From Desulfitibacter sp. BRH_c19 (GTDB taxonomy: Bacteria > Bacillota > DSM-16504 > Desulfitibacterales > Desulfitibacteraceae): a stretch of 64,000 nt of DNA. Below, in pieces: positions 26,967 through 35,012 of this stretch (its first letter is position 1; each line of letters opens with the position of its first letter). Below the pieces are notes generated by a model. It made no database searches. It saw only the letters and a program-made list of their open reading frames with translations, and was not told where the DNA came from. Location of the stretch: positions 345,614-409,613 of the forward strand of contig LOER01000016.1 of the NCBI GenBank assembly GCA_001515945.1. The letters are read 5' to 3'. A program made the position numbers and the translations under genes.

Positions 26967-27845
26967 TTATTTAGACGTATGCAGGATTTTTTCTGTTCCA
27001 ATCTTCTCCTTGAAATTTACTATGTCTTCCTGGTCTTTAAACAATATATTAAGGGTTTTATCCATGGTATCCTCGGTAACCTCTTCACTATTCAATAATT
27101 TTAAAGTATTTGCCCAATCGAGGGTCTCCGATATAGAGGGTAGTTTTTTAGCCTCGAACTGTGTCCTAATTGCATAAACAGTACTTGAAACTTGGAGCGC
27201 TAATTTATCAGTTATTCCTGGTACTTTTGCTTTAATTATAGAAAACTCCTTATCAATAGATGGAAAATCAATGTGTAGAAACACACATCTTCTTTTTAAT
27301 CCATCTGACAGCTCTCTTTCAGCATTACTTGTAAGAACTACTATAGGTTTATGCTCAGCTTTGATAGTTCCAAGCTCAGGTATGGATACCTGGAAATCGG
27401 ATAATAATTCAAAAAGAAATGCTTCAAATTCTTCATCAGTTTTATCTATTTCATCAATGAGCAGAACAGTCTTTCTTGGTAAGCTTATGGCTTTTAGAAG
27501 AGGTCTTTCAAGCAAGAAATCTTTAGAAAATAAGTCCTGGTTTATAGTACATTCTCCTGAATCATTTCTTGATATTTGTATTTGTAAAAGCTGTTTTTGA
27601 TAGTTCCATTCATAGAGTGCTTTCTGCTCATCAAGACCTTCGTAACATTGAAGTCTAATTAAATCCGTATCAAAAACACTTGCCAACACTTTAGCAAGCT
27701 CAGTCTTTCCAACCCCCGGGGCTCCAGTAACAAGTAGAGGCTTTTCAAGCTTGAGAGCTATAAATACAGATAGAACCAGGTTGCCGTCAGTTATATAACC
27801 TTCTGCCTCCATGGCCCTCCTAAGATTAATCAAATTCAATTCCAT
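26967..27845 (-). CDS. MoxR-family AAA+ ATPase
   Basis: Chaperone-like AAA+ ATPase, 292 aa. Walker A is VTGAPGVGKTELAK near residue 45, Walker B is TVLLIDEIDKTD near 135, sensor 1 is VVLTSNAERELS, and the arginine finger region is LKRRCVFLHIDFP. The MoxR group normally works with a VWA protein, and one follows 14 bp downstream. ATG 27845 is preferred to the ATG at 27860, because the run of Gs that serves as ribosome binding site lies between them. Confidence 0.92.
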   Translation of the reverse strand: MELNLINLRRAMEAEGYITDGNLVLSVFIALKLEKPLLVTGAPGVGKTELAKVLASVFDTDLIRLQCYEGLDEQKALYEWNYQKQLLQIQISRNDSGECTINQDLFSKDFLLERPLLKAISLPRKTVLLIDEIDKTDEEFEAFLFELLSDFQVSIPELGTIKAEHKPIVVLTSNAERELSDGLKRRCVFLHIDFPSIDKEFSIIKAKVPGITDKLALQVSSTVYAIRTQFEAKKLPSISETLDWANTLKLLNSEEVTEDTMDKTLNILFKDQEDIVNFKEKIGTEKILHTSK

Positions 27846-28032
27846 GTAGTGCCCCCCCATGTTTTTATCAATATATCACCTATTATAACATAAAGTGAAA
27901 CTTCTATCAGTGGATTTATACTGATAGTTAGCTGAACCAATCAGGAATTTAACATCCGTTATGAATTTACGGATGGTAGATGCGCACAGGTAAAACTTCC
28001 AGTCTGTATTGCTCTCAATTCTGTCCTTAAAC

Positions 28033-28192
28033 TTAAAACAAAACTTGGCTTCCGCCAGTAGTTCTAGCATTGTGTCTTTTGCAATGCGTAGAAATACCAG
28101 TACTATAGTGCGCCAAGTCCTTAGACGCAGGTGGAAGCCTTAGTCTTTGTGAATACTATCTACCTTGTTTGAACTTATACTTCTGATAGTAA
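28033..28192 (+). repeat. Repeat shared with 40173-40274, interrupted copy
   Basis: Left part 28033-28051 (TTAAAACAAAACTTGGCTT) and right part 28110-28192 (from GCGCCAAGTCCTTAGACGCA) match 40173-40274 almost base for base. The 58 bp between them (28052-28109) are absent at 40 kb and consist of hairpin repeat copy 5 with short flanks. Confidence 0.85.
28058..28097 (+). repeat. ~40 bp palindromic hairpin repeat, copy 5
   Basis: GTAGTTCTAGCATTG, loop, GCAATGCGTAGAAATAC, with flanks CCGCCA and CAGTACTATAGT. It interrupts the repeat described at 28033-28192. Confidence 0.85.
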
Positions 28193-28243
28193 AAAAAAGG
28201 CGATAATCCGCCCTTTAAAGTATTACAGAAATCCTCTTGGCTT

Positions 28244-28396
28244 TTACCAGTACCCCCATTGAGACCTTTGAAATTTTGCATAACAATCTCTGCACAATGA
28301 CTTGGTAATCCATAATTCCTGTACAGTATTGAGTTTATTTTTTCTATATGTTCTCCCACATTTTTGACAACTCGATATTTCAGTTATTTTAGCCAT
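28244..28396 (-). CDS. Small zinc-ribbon-like protein (50 aa)
   Basis: Product not recognised by name. It starts at ATG 28396 after a GAGGG site. The 50 aa product has CQKC (Cys 10 and 13) and CRDC (Cys 35 and 38), the spacing of a four-cysteine zinc ribbon, and is basic overall. An alternative frame (28156-28359) overlaps, but it begins at GTG with no ribosome binding site and runs into the repeat. The gene stands alone between the repeat region and the fur-like gene. Confidence 0.55.
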   Translation of the reverse strand: MAKITEISSCQKCGRTYRKNKLNTVQELWITKSLCRDCYAKFQRSQWGYW

Positions 28397-28651
28397 CTTC
28401 AACCCTCGCTTAAAATGTGAAATTACTGTATGTTTTATATATAGCATTACCTAAGCAAGGTTTATTTAATACACTATTATTCTTTATCCAAGATATTCTA
28501 TATGGGTTAAGACCCCCACTTCTCTTAAGGAAAGGAGACACACCTGTGAGTAGAACCAGGAATGTCCCCAATATGGCTATAAGTGGGCTTTAAATCAGGT
28601 GGAGTAGAGTATCCATCTGATCCCCCGATGTTCAGCTTTGGCTGATCGAGT
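28397..28651. other. Intergenic region with hairpin downstream of the fur-like gene
   Basis: No gene is seen. A hairpin ATCAGGTGGA / TCCATCTGAT at 28594-28621 resembles the hairpins at 21916-21948 and 22344-22393. CAGCTTTGGCTG at 28633-28644 is a second small palindrome. Either could end the fur-like transcript, although neither is followed by a T-run on the minus strand. Confidence 0.45.
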
Positions 28652-29035
28652 TCACTTACAATAAGAGCAAATTCCATAGAACTCCAGTCTGTGGGATTCA
28701 ACATCGACATTCAGCGCATTCTCTACATCATTCTTGGAAATATTAAAGTTCAACTCTAGATCTATAACCTTTCCACACTTTTTGCAAACAAAATGATAAT
28801 GGTTATCTGCTACTCCATCATATCTACTGTACGTACTACCATAACTTAATTCCATTATTTCTCCCATATCCTTTAAAAGCTTCAAATTACGATATATTGT
28901 ACCTAGGCTTATATCAGGTAATTCCCTTTTTGCCTGCTCATATATCCAGTCAGCTGTAGGATGACTATTAGTACTACGTATTACCTCGAGTATTATTTTT
29001 TTTTGTTTTGTCTTTCTCTTTCCTGCAACTATAAT
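28652..29035 (-). CDS. Fur/PerR-family metal-dependent repressor, apparent ATT start
   Basis: Full-length Fur-family protein of 127 aa. The winged-helix half (LEVIRSTNSHPTADWIYEQA and ISLGTIYRNLKLLKDMG) precedes the dimerisation half with the metal motif HYHFVCKKCGKVID and a second CxxC (CSYC) at the C-terminus, giving the structural Cys4 zinc site. HYHFVC and the overall length favour PerR or Zur-like members over classical Fur; the regulated metal cannot be told. The frame has a TGA just upstream and no ATG, GTG or TTG until codon 51 (TTG 28885), which would delete the DNA-binding domain. ATT 29035 lies 4 nt after GGTGAGG and is the best start, with ATA next. Confidence 0.85.
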   Translation of the reverse strand: MIVAGKRKTKQKKIILEVIRSTNSHPTADWIYEQAKRELPDISLGTIYRNLKLLKDMGEIMELSYGSTYSRYDGVADNHYHFVCKKCGKVIDLELNFNISKNDVENALNVDVESHRLEFYGICSYCK

Positions 29036-29098
29036 GTAACCTCACCTACTCTTAATAATAAGTACTATTAGTATATAAAGCTGATTTCTAAATGTCAA

Positions 29099-29461
29099 TT
29101 AATTCACATTTTTATTTATCTGTTCTAGAGAAAACCATTCGCTTACCGCATCACCAATGATTTTTTGAATATCACTCATCATTCTGGATAATCTGTATTC
29201 TGCATTTAGATAGTCATTAATCCTGGAGTTCATACTAAGAAGTTCATATAGCCTTTCAGTTTGTTTAATATATTCTTCATCAATTTCTTCTCCAGAAATT
29301 TGTGCCATTTGAATCTCTAACTGCTTTCTCCTAAAGTCCTGAAGCATTTGCACATTCTCTTGGTCTTGTTCTAAAGTAAACTTAGCTTTTATAAACACTT
29401 TATATTCATCTGACTGTGAAAGTAATTTTGCTAATTCATGCGCTTTATCATATGCTAACAT
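29099..29461 (-). CDS. ylbF: YlbF/YmcA family protein
   Basis: A 120 aa helical protein of the Com_YlbF (DUF964) family. In Bacillus, YlbF, YmcA and YaaT form a complex that speeds Spo0A phosphorelay and RNA maturation. The family pattern is visible in YDKAHELAKLLSQSDEYKVF and QMLQDFRRKQLEIQMAQ, with a long coiled coil. ATG 29461 is ~11 nt from AAGGAGGT, rather far; an in-frame ATT at 29467 is at the ideal distance and may be the true start. The fur-like gene follows 63 bp downstream. Confidence 0.85.
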   Translation of the reverse strand: MLAYDKAHELAKLLSQSDEYKVFIKAKFTLEQDQENVQMLQDFRRKQLEIQMAQISGEEIDEEYIKQTERLYELLSMNSRINDYLNAEYRLSRMMSDIQKIIGDAVSEWFSLEQINKNVN

Positions 29462-29559
29462 TCCAATGTGCTACCTCCTTGTAAAATACATTTAAAAACT
29501 CATTCTACCATGTCTAAATTATGATATTCTTGATGTCATTTAGAAAATCCTCCAGGTAA

Positions 29560-29601
29560 ATAAAAAAAGTAACTCCAAAAGTTTTTTTATAGAGTTACTT
29601 A
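29560..29601 (-). terminator. Intrinsic terminator after the RidA gene
   Basis: On the minus strand AGTAACTC, A/T-rich loop, GAGTTACT, then TTTTTTATTT. It lies 31 bp past the ridA-like stop and upstream of ylbF. Confidence 0.8.
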
Positions 29602-29631
29602 GTCTTTTTTACTACAACATGTAAGCTATAA

Positions 29632-30090
29632 TTATTCTTTCAATTGTACGAGCATTTCCACTTCAACAGGAGCATCGATTGGAAGTTCACATACACCAAT
29701 GGCGACTCTTGCATGTTCTCCAGATTCATCAAATATTTCACCCAATAAATCCGAAGCTCCATTTATAACCTTTGACTGTTGGATAAAGCCAGAAGAGCTA
29801 TTGACATAGCCTGTAATCTTTACTATTCGTTCTATATCATCTAGGGTATCCACTTGTCCTTTTATAACACTCAAACAATTCAAACAGCATATCTTAGCAG
29901 CCTCATAGGCCTCTTCTTCAGTTAAGTTAGTACCAACCTTCCCCCTATATTTCAAAACCCCATCTACAATTGGTAGTTGTCCTGAAGTGTAAACCATATT
30001 CCCGATTTTTACTGCAGGAATATAAGCTGCCACAGGTTTAGGTGGTTTAGGAATTATAATTCCTAAACTTTTTAATCTTTCTTCATACAT
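29632..30090 (-). CDS. RidA/YjgF-family protein (putative enamine/imine deaminase)
   Basis: A 152 aa member of the RidA superfamily, YjgF-like subgroup with an extended N-terminus (KSLGIIIPKPPKPVAAYIPA). RidA enzymes hydrolyse reactive enamines made by PLP enzymes. VYTSGQLPI is the typical strand, and the arginine of EHARVAIGVCELPIDAPVEVE matches the carboxylate-binding Arg. The last motif has PIDAPVEVEM, as in the long RidA homologues. ATG 30090 follows GGAGGTACAACAACC. It is a single-gene unit with its own terminator. Confidence 0.88.
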   Translation of the reverse strand: MYEERLKSLGIIIPKPPKPVAAYIPAVKIGNMVYTSGQLPIVDGVLKYRGKVGTNLTEEEAYEAAKICCLNCLSVIKGQVDTLDDIERIVKITGYVNSSSGFIQQSKVINGASDLLGEIFDESGEHARVAIGVCELPIDAPVEVEMLVQLKE

Positions 30091-30167
30091 GGTTGTTGTA
30101 CCTCCATAATCAATCTTCCATAATATTATGCTTTCATATATGGAAACTTATACAAGATACTATGATT

Positions 30168-31178
30168 TTAAAAAAATACTCTGTTTACAACCAAGTAGAG
30201 AAAAATAAAGTAAAAAATCCCATTAAACATTAGCATGTAAACTGTAATGTAGCCTTTTTTCTTTAGATGATACAACAAGAGTAATGCGGATGTTAATGCC
30301 AGAACAACACTTATTACTGCTTTGATGCTTAAGTTCCATGGCGTCAGAGTAATACCTAAGGCGGGTATTAATGAACTTTGGAAAACCATGGCTCCTGTAA
30401 TATTACCCATTGCTAAAGTATCTTTACCCTGCGAAATCCAAATAATACTGTTAAACTTTTCAGGAAGTTCCGTAGCTATAGGTGCAATTATTAACGCTAA
30501 CACGAAGCCCGGCATACCGAAAAGAAGTGACAGCTTTTCAATTTCATTAACAAAAAATTTTGCGCCTATAATTATTAAACATAATGCTACAAACACCTGT
30601 AACAAGATATTGATTAAGGAAGGGTTATTAGGACATTTCCTATCAAAAAAGCAAGGATTAATGTTATGTGAGTTTCCTAGAGGCGCACCACTACTTATTG
30701 TAATAAATACATATATAAAATACATAACAACTAAAACACCTGCTATTGTCATCTTGACTGTATGATTAGGTATGAAGGCTGCAAGTAGAGCTACGGTATA
30801 AAGGATTACAAAAAAACTTAGATCTCGTTCTAGTATACTAGGATTAATATTCATGCGGGGAAAATGAACTCTCTTTCTCTTATAAACCAGTCCTGCCGCC
30901 CCAGCCATGAAAAGAGCCAAGGTAGACAACATGAAAGGTGCTCCTAGAATAGCTCCTATCCCTATTTCCTTGCCTATCTCTTCTGCACCATAAAAAATTG
31001 CAATTATTGGTATCATTGTTTCTGGCAATGCTGTACCTACAGCTGCTAAAACACTACCTACAGCACCTTCAGCAAGCTTCAGTCTCTTTCCCAGCCATTC
31101 TATTCCATTAGTAAAAACTTGTGCTCCCAACAAAATAATCCCCAGACTAAATATGAGTATTCCAAAATTCTGAAACAT
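30168..31178 (-). CDS. Sodium:calcium antiporter (CaCA family)
   Basis: Integral membrane cation exchanger, 336 aa with about ten hydrophobic helices in two inverted halves. The alpha-repeat signatures are AVGTALPETMIPI in the first half and IAPIATELPEKFNSI in the second, each with the conserved glutamate that binds the ion. A middle loop carries cysteines (NPCFFDRKCPNN). The role is presumed Ca2+ or similar cation export. ATG 31178 is chosen because GAGGTGGGG lies just upstream; the longer frame from 31217 has no such site. Confidence 0.9.
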   Translation of the reverse strand: MFQNFGILIFSLGIILLGAQVFTNGIEWLGKRLKLAEGAVGSVLAAVGTALPETMIPIIAIFYGAEEIGKEIGIGAILGAPFMLSTLALFMAGAAGLVYKRKRVHFPRMNINPSILERDLSFFVILYTVALLAAFIPNHTVKMTIAGVLVVMYFIYVFITISSGAPLGNSHNINPCFFDRKCPNNPSLINILLQVFVALCLIIIGAKFFVNEIEKLSLLFGMPGFVLALIIAPIATELPEKFNSIIWISQGKDTLAMGNITGAMVFQSSLIPALGITLTPWNLSIKAVISVVLALTSALLLLYHLKKKGYITVYMLMFNGIFYFIFLYLVVNRVFF

Positions 31179-31252
31179 AAATCCCCACCTCAGAACTAAT
31201 GTATTGAAATGATACATTCTATGCTATTGGTGGGGGAAATATTAAGAATTGA

Positions 31253-32017
31253 TTAGATAGGAAGTTCATGCATTATGCCTTTATTAAATCCGGCAATCCA
31301 TTTAACTCCTAAATCTTTTAGAATCCTCCTAATCATGTCATTATTTCTACCCACATCCTCAAATCTGTGTGCATCTGAGGATATGGTTAAAGGTATGTTT
31401 TTCTCTACAGCTAATTTAATAATATCTAGAGATGGATAGAACTCCTTTACAGGCTTATAGAGACCTGCTGTGTTTATTTCCATAACCATTTCTTGATTCT
31501 TTATTTCATCTAAAACGGGATTTGCAAGCTTTAAAGCCTTTTGGGCATCTATCCTATAATTAAATATTTTCACCAAATCTAAATGTCCAGCAATATTAAA
31601 TAAGCCAGTTTCAATACAACCAAGTAAGGTTTCATAATATTTAATATAAAAATTTTCTGTAGTCCAGTTTTCGTACTCCTTAATATAATCTAGATGATCA
31701 AAATTCCAGTTTCCCAAAAAATGTACTGACCCTATGGTATAATCAAAATTGTTACTGTGGATTACCTGCCTTATTTTTTCAACCTGATCGGGAAAATACT
31801 CAAATTCCAAGCCTACTCTGATTTTAATATTGGAATATTCTCTGCGCAGCTCTTTATAATTATCCATATCTATATCACTTAAATGCCAATCATGATCAGC
31901 AAAGCCTATCTCCATCAAACCTAATTCAACTGCTTTTTCAATAAATGGTTTTATTTCATTTTTGGTATGTTTTCTATCCCCGTGACCAACAGCATGGATG
32001 TGGTAATCTACAGTCAA
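31253..32017 (-). CDS. PHP-domain phosphoesterase, histidinol-phosphatase-like
   Basis: A 254 aa PHP-fold metal-dependent hydrolase. The N-terminal HIHAVGHGD and GFADHDWHL, the middle GSVHFLGNW and AGHLDLVK, and the late SSDAHRFEDVG supply the usual histidine and aspartate ligands for a multinuclear metal centre. It resembles HisJ/HisK-type histidinol-phosphatases, but no his genes are nearby, so the substrate is open. TTG 32017 follows GGGAGG at 7 nt. The gene lies between the antiporter gene and a palindromic element. Confidence 0.82.
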   Translation of the reverse strand: MTVDYHIHAVGHGDRKHTKNEIKPFIEKAVELGLMEIGFADHDWHLSDIDMDNYKELRREYSNIKIRVGLEFEYFPDQVEKIRQVIHSNNFDYTIGSVHFLGNWNFDHLDYIKEYENWTTENFYIKYYETLLGCIETGLFNIAGHLDLVKIFNYRIDAQKALKLANPVLDEIKNQEMVMEINTAGLYKPVKEFYPSLDIIKLAVEKNIPLTISSDAHRFEDVGRNNDMIRRILKDLGVKWIAGFNKGIMHELPI

Positions 32018-32060
32018 TGTGCTGCCTCCCTTCTACCCTATAAATACACATATAAGAAAA

Positions 32061-32236
32061 TGGTATAATGGAGCGAACCATTAATTGAATTTTTTGCAAT
32101 TGTTGGTTTATGGAGACAAAAAAGACGTTATGATTTGCTTGTTTGAGCGAAGCGAGTTTGCAAAGCATAGGCTTTTTGCCGGAATAAACCTTAGAATTGC
32201 TAAAATTCAATTTACCGGGTGAGCGAAATTATACCA
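32061..32236. repeat. ~176 bp long-hairpin element, copy A
   Basis: An imperfect palindrome: outer arms TGGTATAAT / ATTATACCA, middle arms TTGAATTTTTTGCAATT / AATTGCTAAAATTCAA, inner arms TTTGC / GCAAA, and a core with AGCGAAGCGAGTTTGCAA at 32147-32164. The core (36 bp) matches copy B at 40 kb with 3 differences, while the arms differ in sequence yet still pair. It lies between the flx operon terminator and the PHP gene. It contains no gene. Confidence 0.8.
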
Positions 32237-32249
32237 AATTTCTAAAGTA

Positions 32250-32282
32250 CAAATAAACGGCCCCTTAAAGAGACCGTTCAGA
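32250..32282 (-). terminator. Terminator after the flx operon
   Basis: On the minus strand AACGGTC, TCTTTAAGG loop, GGCCGTT, then TATTTG. It begins ~10 bp past the flxA stop at 32291. Confidence 0.72.
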
Positions 32283-32290
32283 TTGGACTT

Positions 32291-33130
32291 TTAATACTCG
32301 TTAGGCATTTTATTCATTTGTGCCAGGGTAAATACAGGCCCGTCAAGACATACATAGCAGCTACCTATATTACAACGACCACATTTTCCTACCCCACACT
32401 TCATTCTCATTTCTAATGTAGTTACAATGTCTTCATCATTATAACCCATTTTTGCAAGAGACTGAAGCACAAACTTGATCATGATTGGAGGGCCACAGGT
32501 AATATTAATCTTTCCTTCAGGTGATGGATTTAGTTTTTCCAAAAATGCAGGAACAAAACCAACATTTCCTTTCCATTCATCATCACCCTTATCAACTGTT
32601 ACGTCAACTTGAAAATCCCTTTGTTTAGGCCAATACTCAAACAGATCATCTTTAAAACACAAATCCGCAGGCGTACGTGCACCATATACTACATGAAGCT
32701 TTCCAAAATCATCCCTATTATCCACACAGTAATTAATGAGTGAACGTAAAGGTGCCAACCCTATCCCACCCCCGATAAATAGGAGATCTTTTCCTTTCAT
32801 CATGTCAATAGGAAAACCATTACCATAGGGTCCCCTAACTGCTAGTTTTTGACCAACTTCAATTTCGTGAAGGGCATCTGTTAGCATACCAACCCTTTTA
32901 ATGGCAAATTCAAGGTGGCCCTCACCCTGGGAAGTGACTGAAAACATTGCCTCCCCAACATTTAACATTGATAACATACCAAGTTGTCCTGGCATTGGTG
33001 CAAATGGTTTGCCATTTGCAGACGTTACATGAAATGTCTTTACATCAGGAGTTTCATCAATTATTTTAGTTACCTCACAAACTATTGGATATAATGGATT
33101 AACCGACTCTGTCCATGTCTTGTTGATCAT
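32291..33130 (-). CDS. flxA: FlxA-like NAD(H)/FAD oxidoreductase subunit
   Basis: Ferredoxin-reductase-type flavoprotein (279 aa) related to the anaerobic sulfite reductase B subunit. It is expected to be the NADH entry point of the Flx-Hdr complex. The flavin domain shows MPGQLGMLSM, the NAD domain GGGIGLAPLRSLI near residue 110, and the C-terminus CGVGKCGRCNIGSCYVCLDGP, a cysteine motif for a 2Fe-2S cluster. ATG 33130 overlaps the end of flxB by 32 bp and has AGGAGGTGG ahead of it within flxB. It is last in the operon, before a terminator. Confidence 0.9.
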   Translation of the reverse strand: MINKTWTESVNPLYPIVCEVTKIIDETPDVKTFHVTSANGKPFAPMPGQLGMLSMLNVGEAMFSVTSQGEGHLEFAIKRVGMLTDALHEIEVGQKLAVRGPYGNGFPIDMMKGKDLLFIGGGIGLAPLRSLINYCVDNRDDFGKLHVVYGARTPADLCFKDDLFEYWPKQRDFQVDVTVDKGDDEWKGNVGFVPAFLEKLNPSPEGKINITCGPPIMIKFVLQSLAKMGYNDEDIVTTLEMRMKCGVGKCGRCNIGSCYVCLDGPVFTLAQMNKMPNEY

Positions 33131-34127
33131 TTATATCCACCTCCTTCAATTGGGAGATTATATCTGTAATATCTACGTTTACCGGACATTTGCTAATACA
33201 GCGTCCACAGCCCACACAAGCAATTTTTCCATATCTTTCGGGAAATTGCTGCAGCTTGTGCAAAAATCTATTCCTAAATCTTTCTTTTCTAGTAGGCCTA
33301 GGATTATGACCACCAGCCATTAATGTATAGTCAGGAAACATACATGAATCCCAACAACGTGTCTTGAATCCCGTTCCACAAGATCTGCTGTGACTGTTAA
33401 TATCAAAGCAGTGGCAGGTTGGACACAGGTAGGTGCATGCTCCACAGCCAATACATTTTTCATAAGCACTATCCCAGATAGGGTGCTCAAACATTGCTGC
33501 AAGTTTATCTGCAAGTCCCTCAGTATCAGCCTTGAGAATAAATTCCTGTTTCTCTGGCAACTTAATATCATTTTCCTCAGTTAATGAAGCAATTGTCTCA
33601 AGAAGGGCTTCGCCTTTTTGTGTTTGGGCAACAAAGCCAAAGTTTTCCCCGTCTTGGTACATTGCAATATCTGCACCTTCAGCCTTTTGATAATCGATAC
33701 CCATTGATTCACAAAAACAAGTCCTACAAGGTTTGCCGCAAAGGTATGAAACTATCACCGCGTTATCCTTTTTCGCCTTGTAATATGGATCAATATAACC
33801 CCTAGTTAAAAACAAGTCATCAAGCATTTCCAAACTCTTCAAATCACAAGGTCTAATACCAAAAACTACTAGTTCTTCATTTATAGGTGTAGCCTCAATA
33901 ATCTCCATGTTGTCTTTTTCCACTTTGTATTCATAAAGCTCCTCAGTCTGGGGAAAGAAAACACTTTTTACAGGAATATCGGAATTTTTATCCAATTTTA
34001 CAACCTTTCCTTCTTCCCACTTTATAAAAGAAGTGATATTACCTTCTTCTATTGGAGCCATCACAGCGTGACTTTTGCTCCACTCATTTAAAACATCCGC
34101 CAGCTTCTGCTTGTTGATTGATTTCAT
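33099..34127 (-). CDS. flxB: FlxB-like iron-sulfur subunit
   Basis: A 342 aa protein resembling anaerobic sulfite reductase subunit A. The N-terminal two thirds carry the GIRPCDLKSLEMLDDLF motif and a cysteine group CGKPCRTCFC. The last third has two 4Fe-4S motifs (CIGCGACTYLCPTCHC and CVGCGRCISKCPVNVD). In Flx-Hdr it should relay electrons between FlxA and FlxC/FlxD. ATG 34127 follows GGGGGTGTCTGG. It is 15 bp after flxC and overlaps flxA. Confidence 0.88.
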   Translation of the reverse strand: MKSINKQKLADVLNEWSKSHAVMAPIEEGNITSFIKWEEGKVVKLDKNSDIPVKSVFFPQTEELYEYKVEKDNMEIIEATPINEELVVFGIRPCDLKSLEMLDDLFLTRGYIDPYYKAKKDNAVIVSYLCGKPCRTCFCESMGIDYQKAEGADIAMYQDGENFGFVAQTQKGEALLETIASLTEENDIKLPEKQEFILKADTEGLADKLAAMFEHPIWDSAYEKCIGCGACTYLCPTCHCFDINSHSRSCGTGFKTRCWDSCMFPDYTLMAGGHNPRPTRKERFRNRFLHKLQQFPERYGKIACVGCGRCISKCPVNVDITDIISQLKEVDINDQQDMDRVG

Positions 34128-34142
34128 GTCCAGACACCCCCT

Positions 34143-35012
34143 TTACATAAACTCTTCTGGATCTTCATATTTAAAGTCTCCCAGAGGCGACTTCTGATCT
34201 AACTCAACCCCTGCTTCATATGACCCAAATAGGTCCTCAATATCCTTTGCAATTCTCTTGTTTAATTTCATAATCGGAAGTCCAACAGGACAAACTCTCT
34301 CACATTCTCCACACTCAACACATCGCCCAGCAATATGATATGCTCTGATTAGTGAGTAGGTTGCATTTTCTGTTTCATCAACCCTTCTTTCAATCCATTG
34401 CTGGGACTGATCAACAAAGATACATTGACGACAATTACACGCAGGACAGATTCTTTGACAAGCATAGCATCTGATGCATTTATCATATTCCTTGGTCCAT
34501 GAGTCCCATCTGTCACCAATAGCTTTTTCTAGGTCCTCCTGTAATACCTTATATCTATCCTCAGGATTTTTTGGTTGAACCTCTTCACCTATCATAACAT
34601 CATAAACAATCGGGTTGGGATGTGTACAACCATCACACTTGGCAGAGTCAACCAACTCACCATTTTCATTTAATTCCTTCATTCCACTACAGGGAACCCC
34701 AATAAGATAAACCTTATCTCTAGTAAACTGTTTATCCTGGATAAGCCTAACTATTCCCCTAGAATCACAACCCTTTACAAATAAAGCAATTTTACCACTA
34801 TGGGTTTTATAATGGAGCATATAAGAACTCAAGCTATTAACACAAAACTCGTTAATAATAAGCTTTTCTACATCTTCTGGCTTTTTCATAAATAGTGGTG
34901 CAGTTTTATCTTCAAAGGTACCCTTTTCCCAACCTAGTACCAGATTAACTTCTTTTTTCTCCAATAATTCCTTGGCAACTTCTTTAGCTTTATCAGTTAG
35001 TTTGTTCATCAT
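34143..35012 (-). CDS. flxC: FlxC-like iron-sulfur subunit
   Basis: A 289 aa ferredoxin-like protein of the FlxC group, related to the beta subunit of F420 hydrogenases. The N-terminal domain has FVKGCDSRGIVRLIQD and GVPCSGM. Two 4Fe-4S motifs follow: CIRCYACQRICPACNCRQC near residue 180, and CVECGECERVCPVG near residue 235. The ATG at 35012 overlaps the flxD stop (ATGATG next to TGA), so translation is coupled. The likely role is electron transfer inside the NADH-oxidising module. Confidence 0.86.
   Translation of the reverse strand: MMNKLTDKAKEVAKELLEKKEVNLVLGWEKGTFEDKTAPLFMKKPEDVEKLIINEFCVNSLSSYMLHYKTHSGKIALFVKGCDSRGIVRLIQDKQFTRDKVYLIGVPCSGMKELNENGELVDSAKCDGCTHPNPIVYDVMIGEEVQPKNPEDRYKVLQEDLEKAIGDRWDSWTKEYDKCIRCYACQRICPACNCRQCIFVDQSQQWIERRVDETENATYSLIRAYHIAGRCVECGECERVCPVGLPIMKLNKRIAKDIEDLFGSYEAGVELDQKSPLGDFKYEDPEEFM

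Larger units (their letters stand above)
27885..28243. repeat. Repeat-rich intergenic region upstream of the moxR-like gene
   Basis: No convincing gene. It includes ATAAAGTGAAACTTCTATCA (similar to 19074-19093), then a repeat shared with the 3' end of the Na/Pi transporter gene (28033-28192 versus 40173-40274), interrupted here by a ~58 bp insertion that carries a ~40 bp hairpin unit. Short frames through this DNA are repeat sequence and are not called. Confidence 0.7.

Noticed and set aside
27876..28070. A 64-codon minus-strand frame upstream of the moxR-like gene
   Set aside because: It runs through repeat DNA, has no ribosome binding site, and ends in the repeated segment. Treated as repeat.
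28156..28359. A 67-codon minus-strand frame overlapping the small zinc-ribbon gene
   Set aside because: It starts at GTG without a site and its end lies in the repeat also found at 40 kb. The other frame has an ATG, a site and two CxxC pairs.
28652..28885. Fur-like gene as a truncated pseudogene
   Set aside because: The missing DNA-binding domain is encoded in frame directly upstream; only the start codon is non-canonical.
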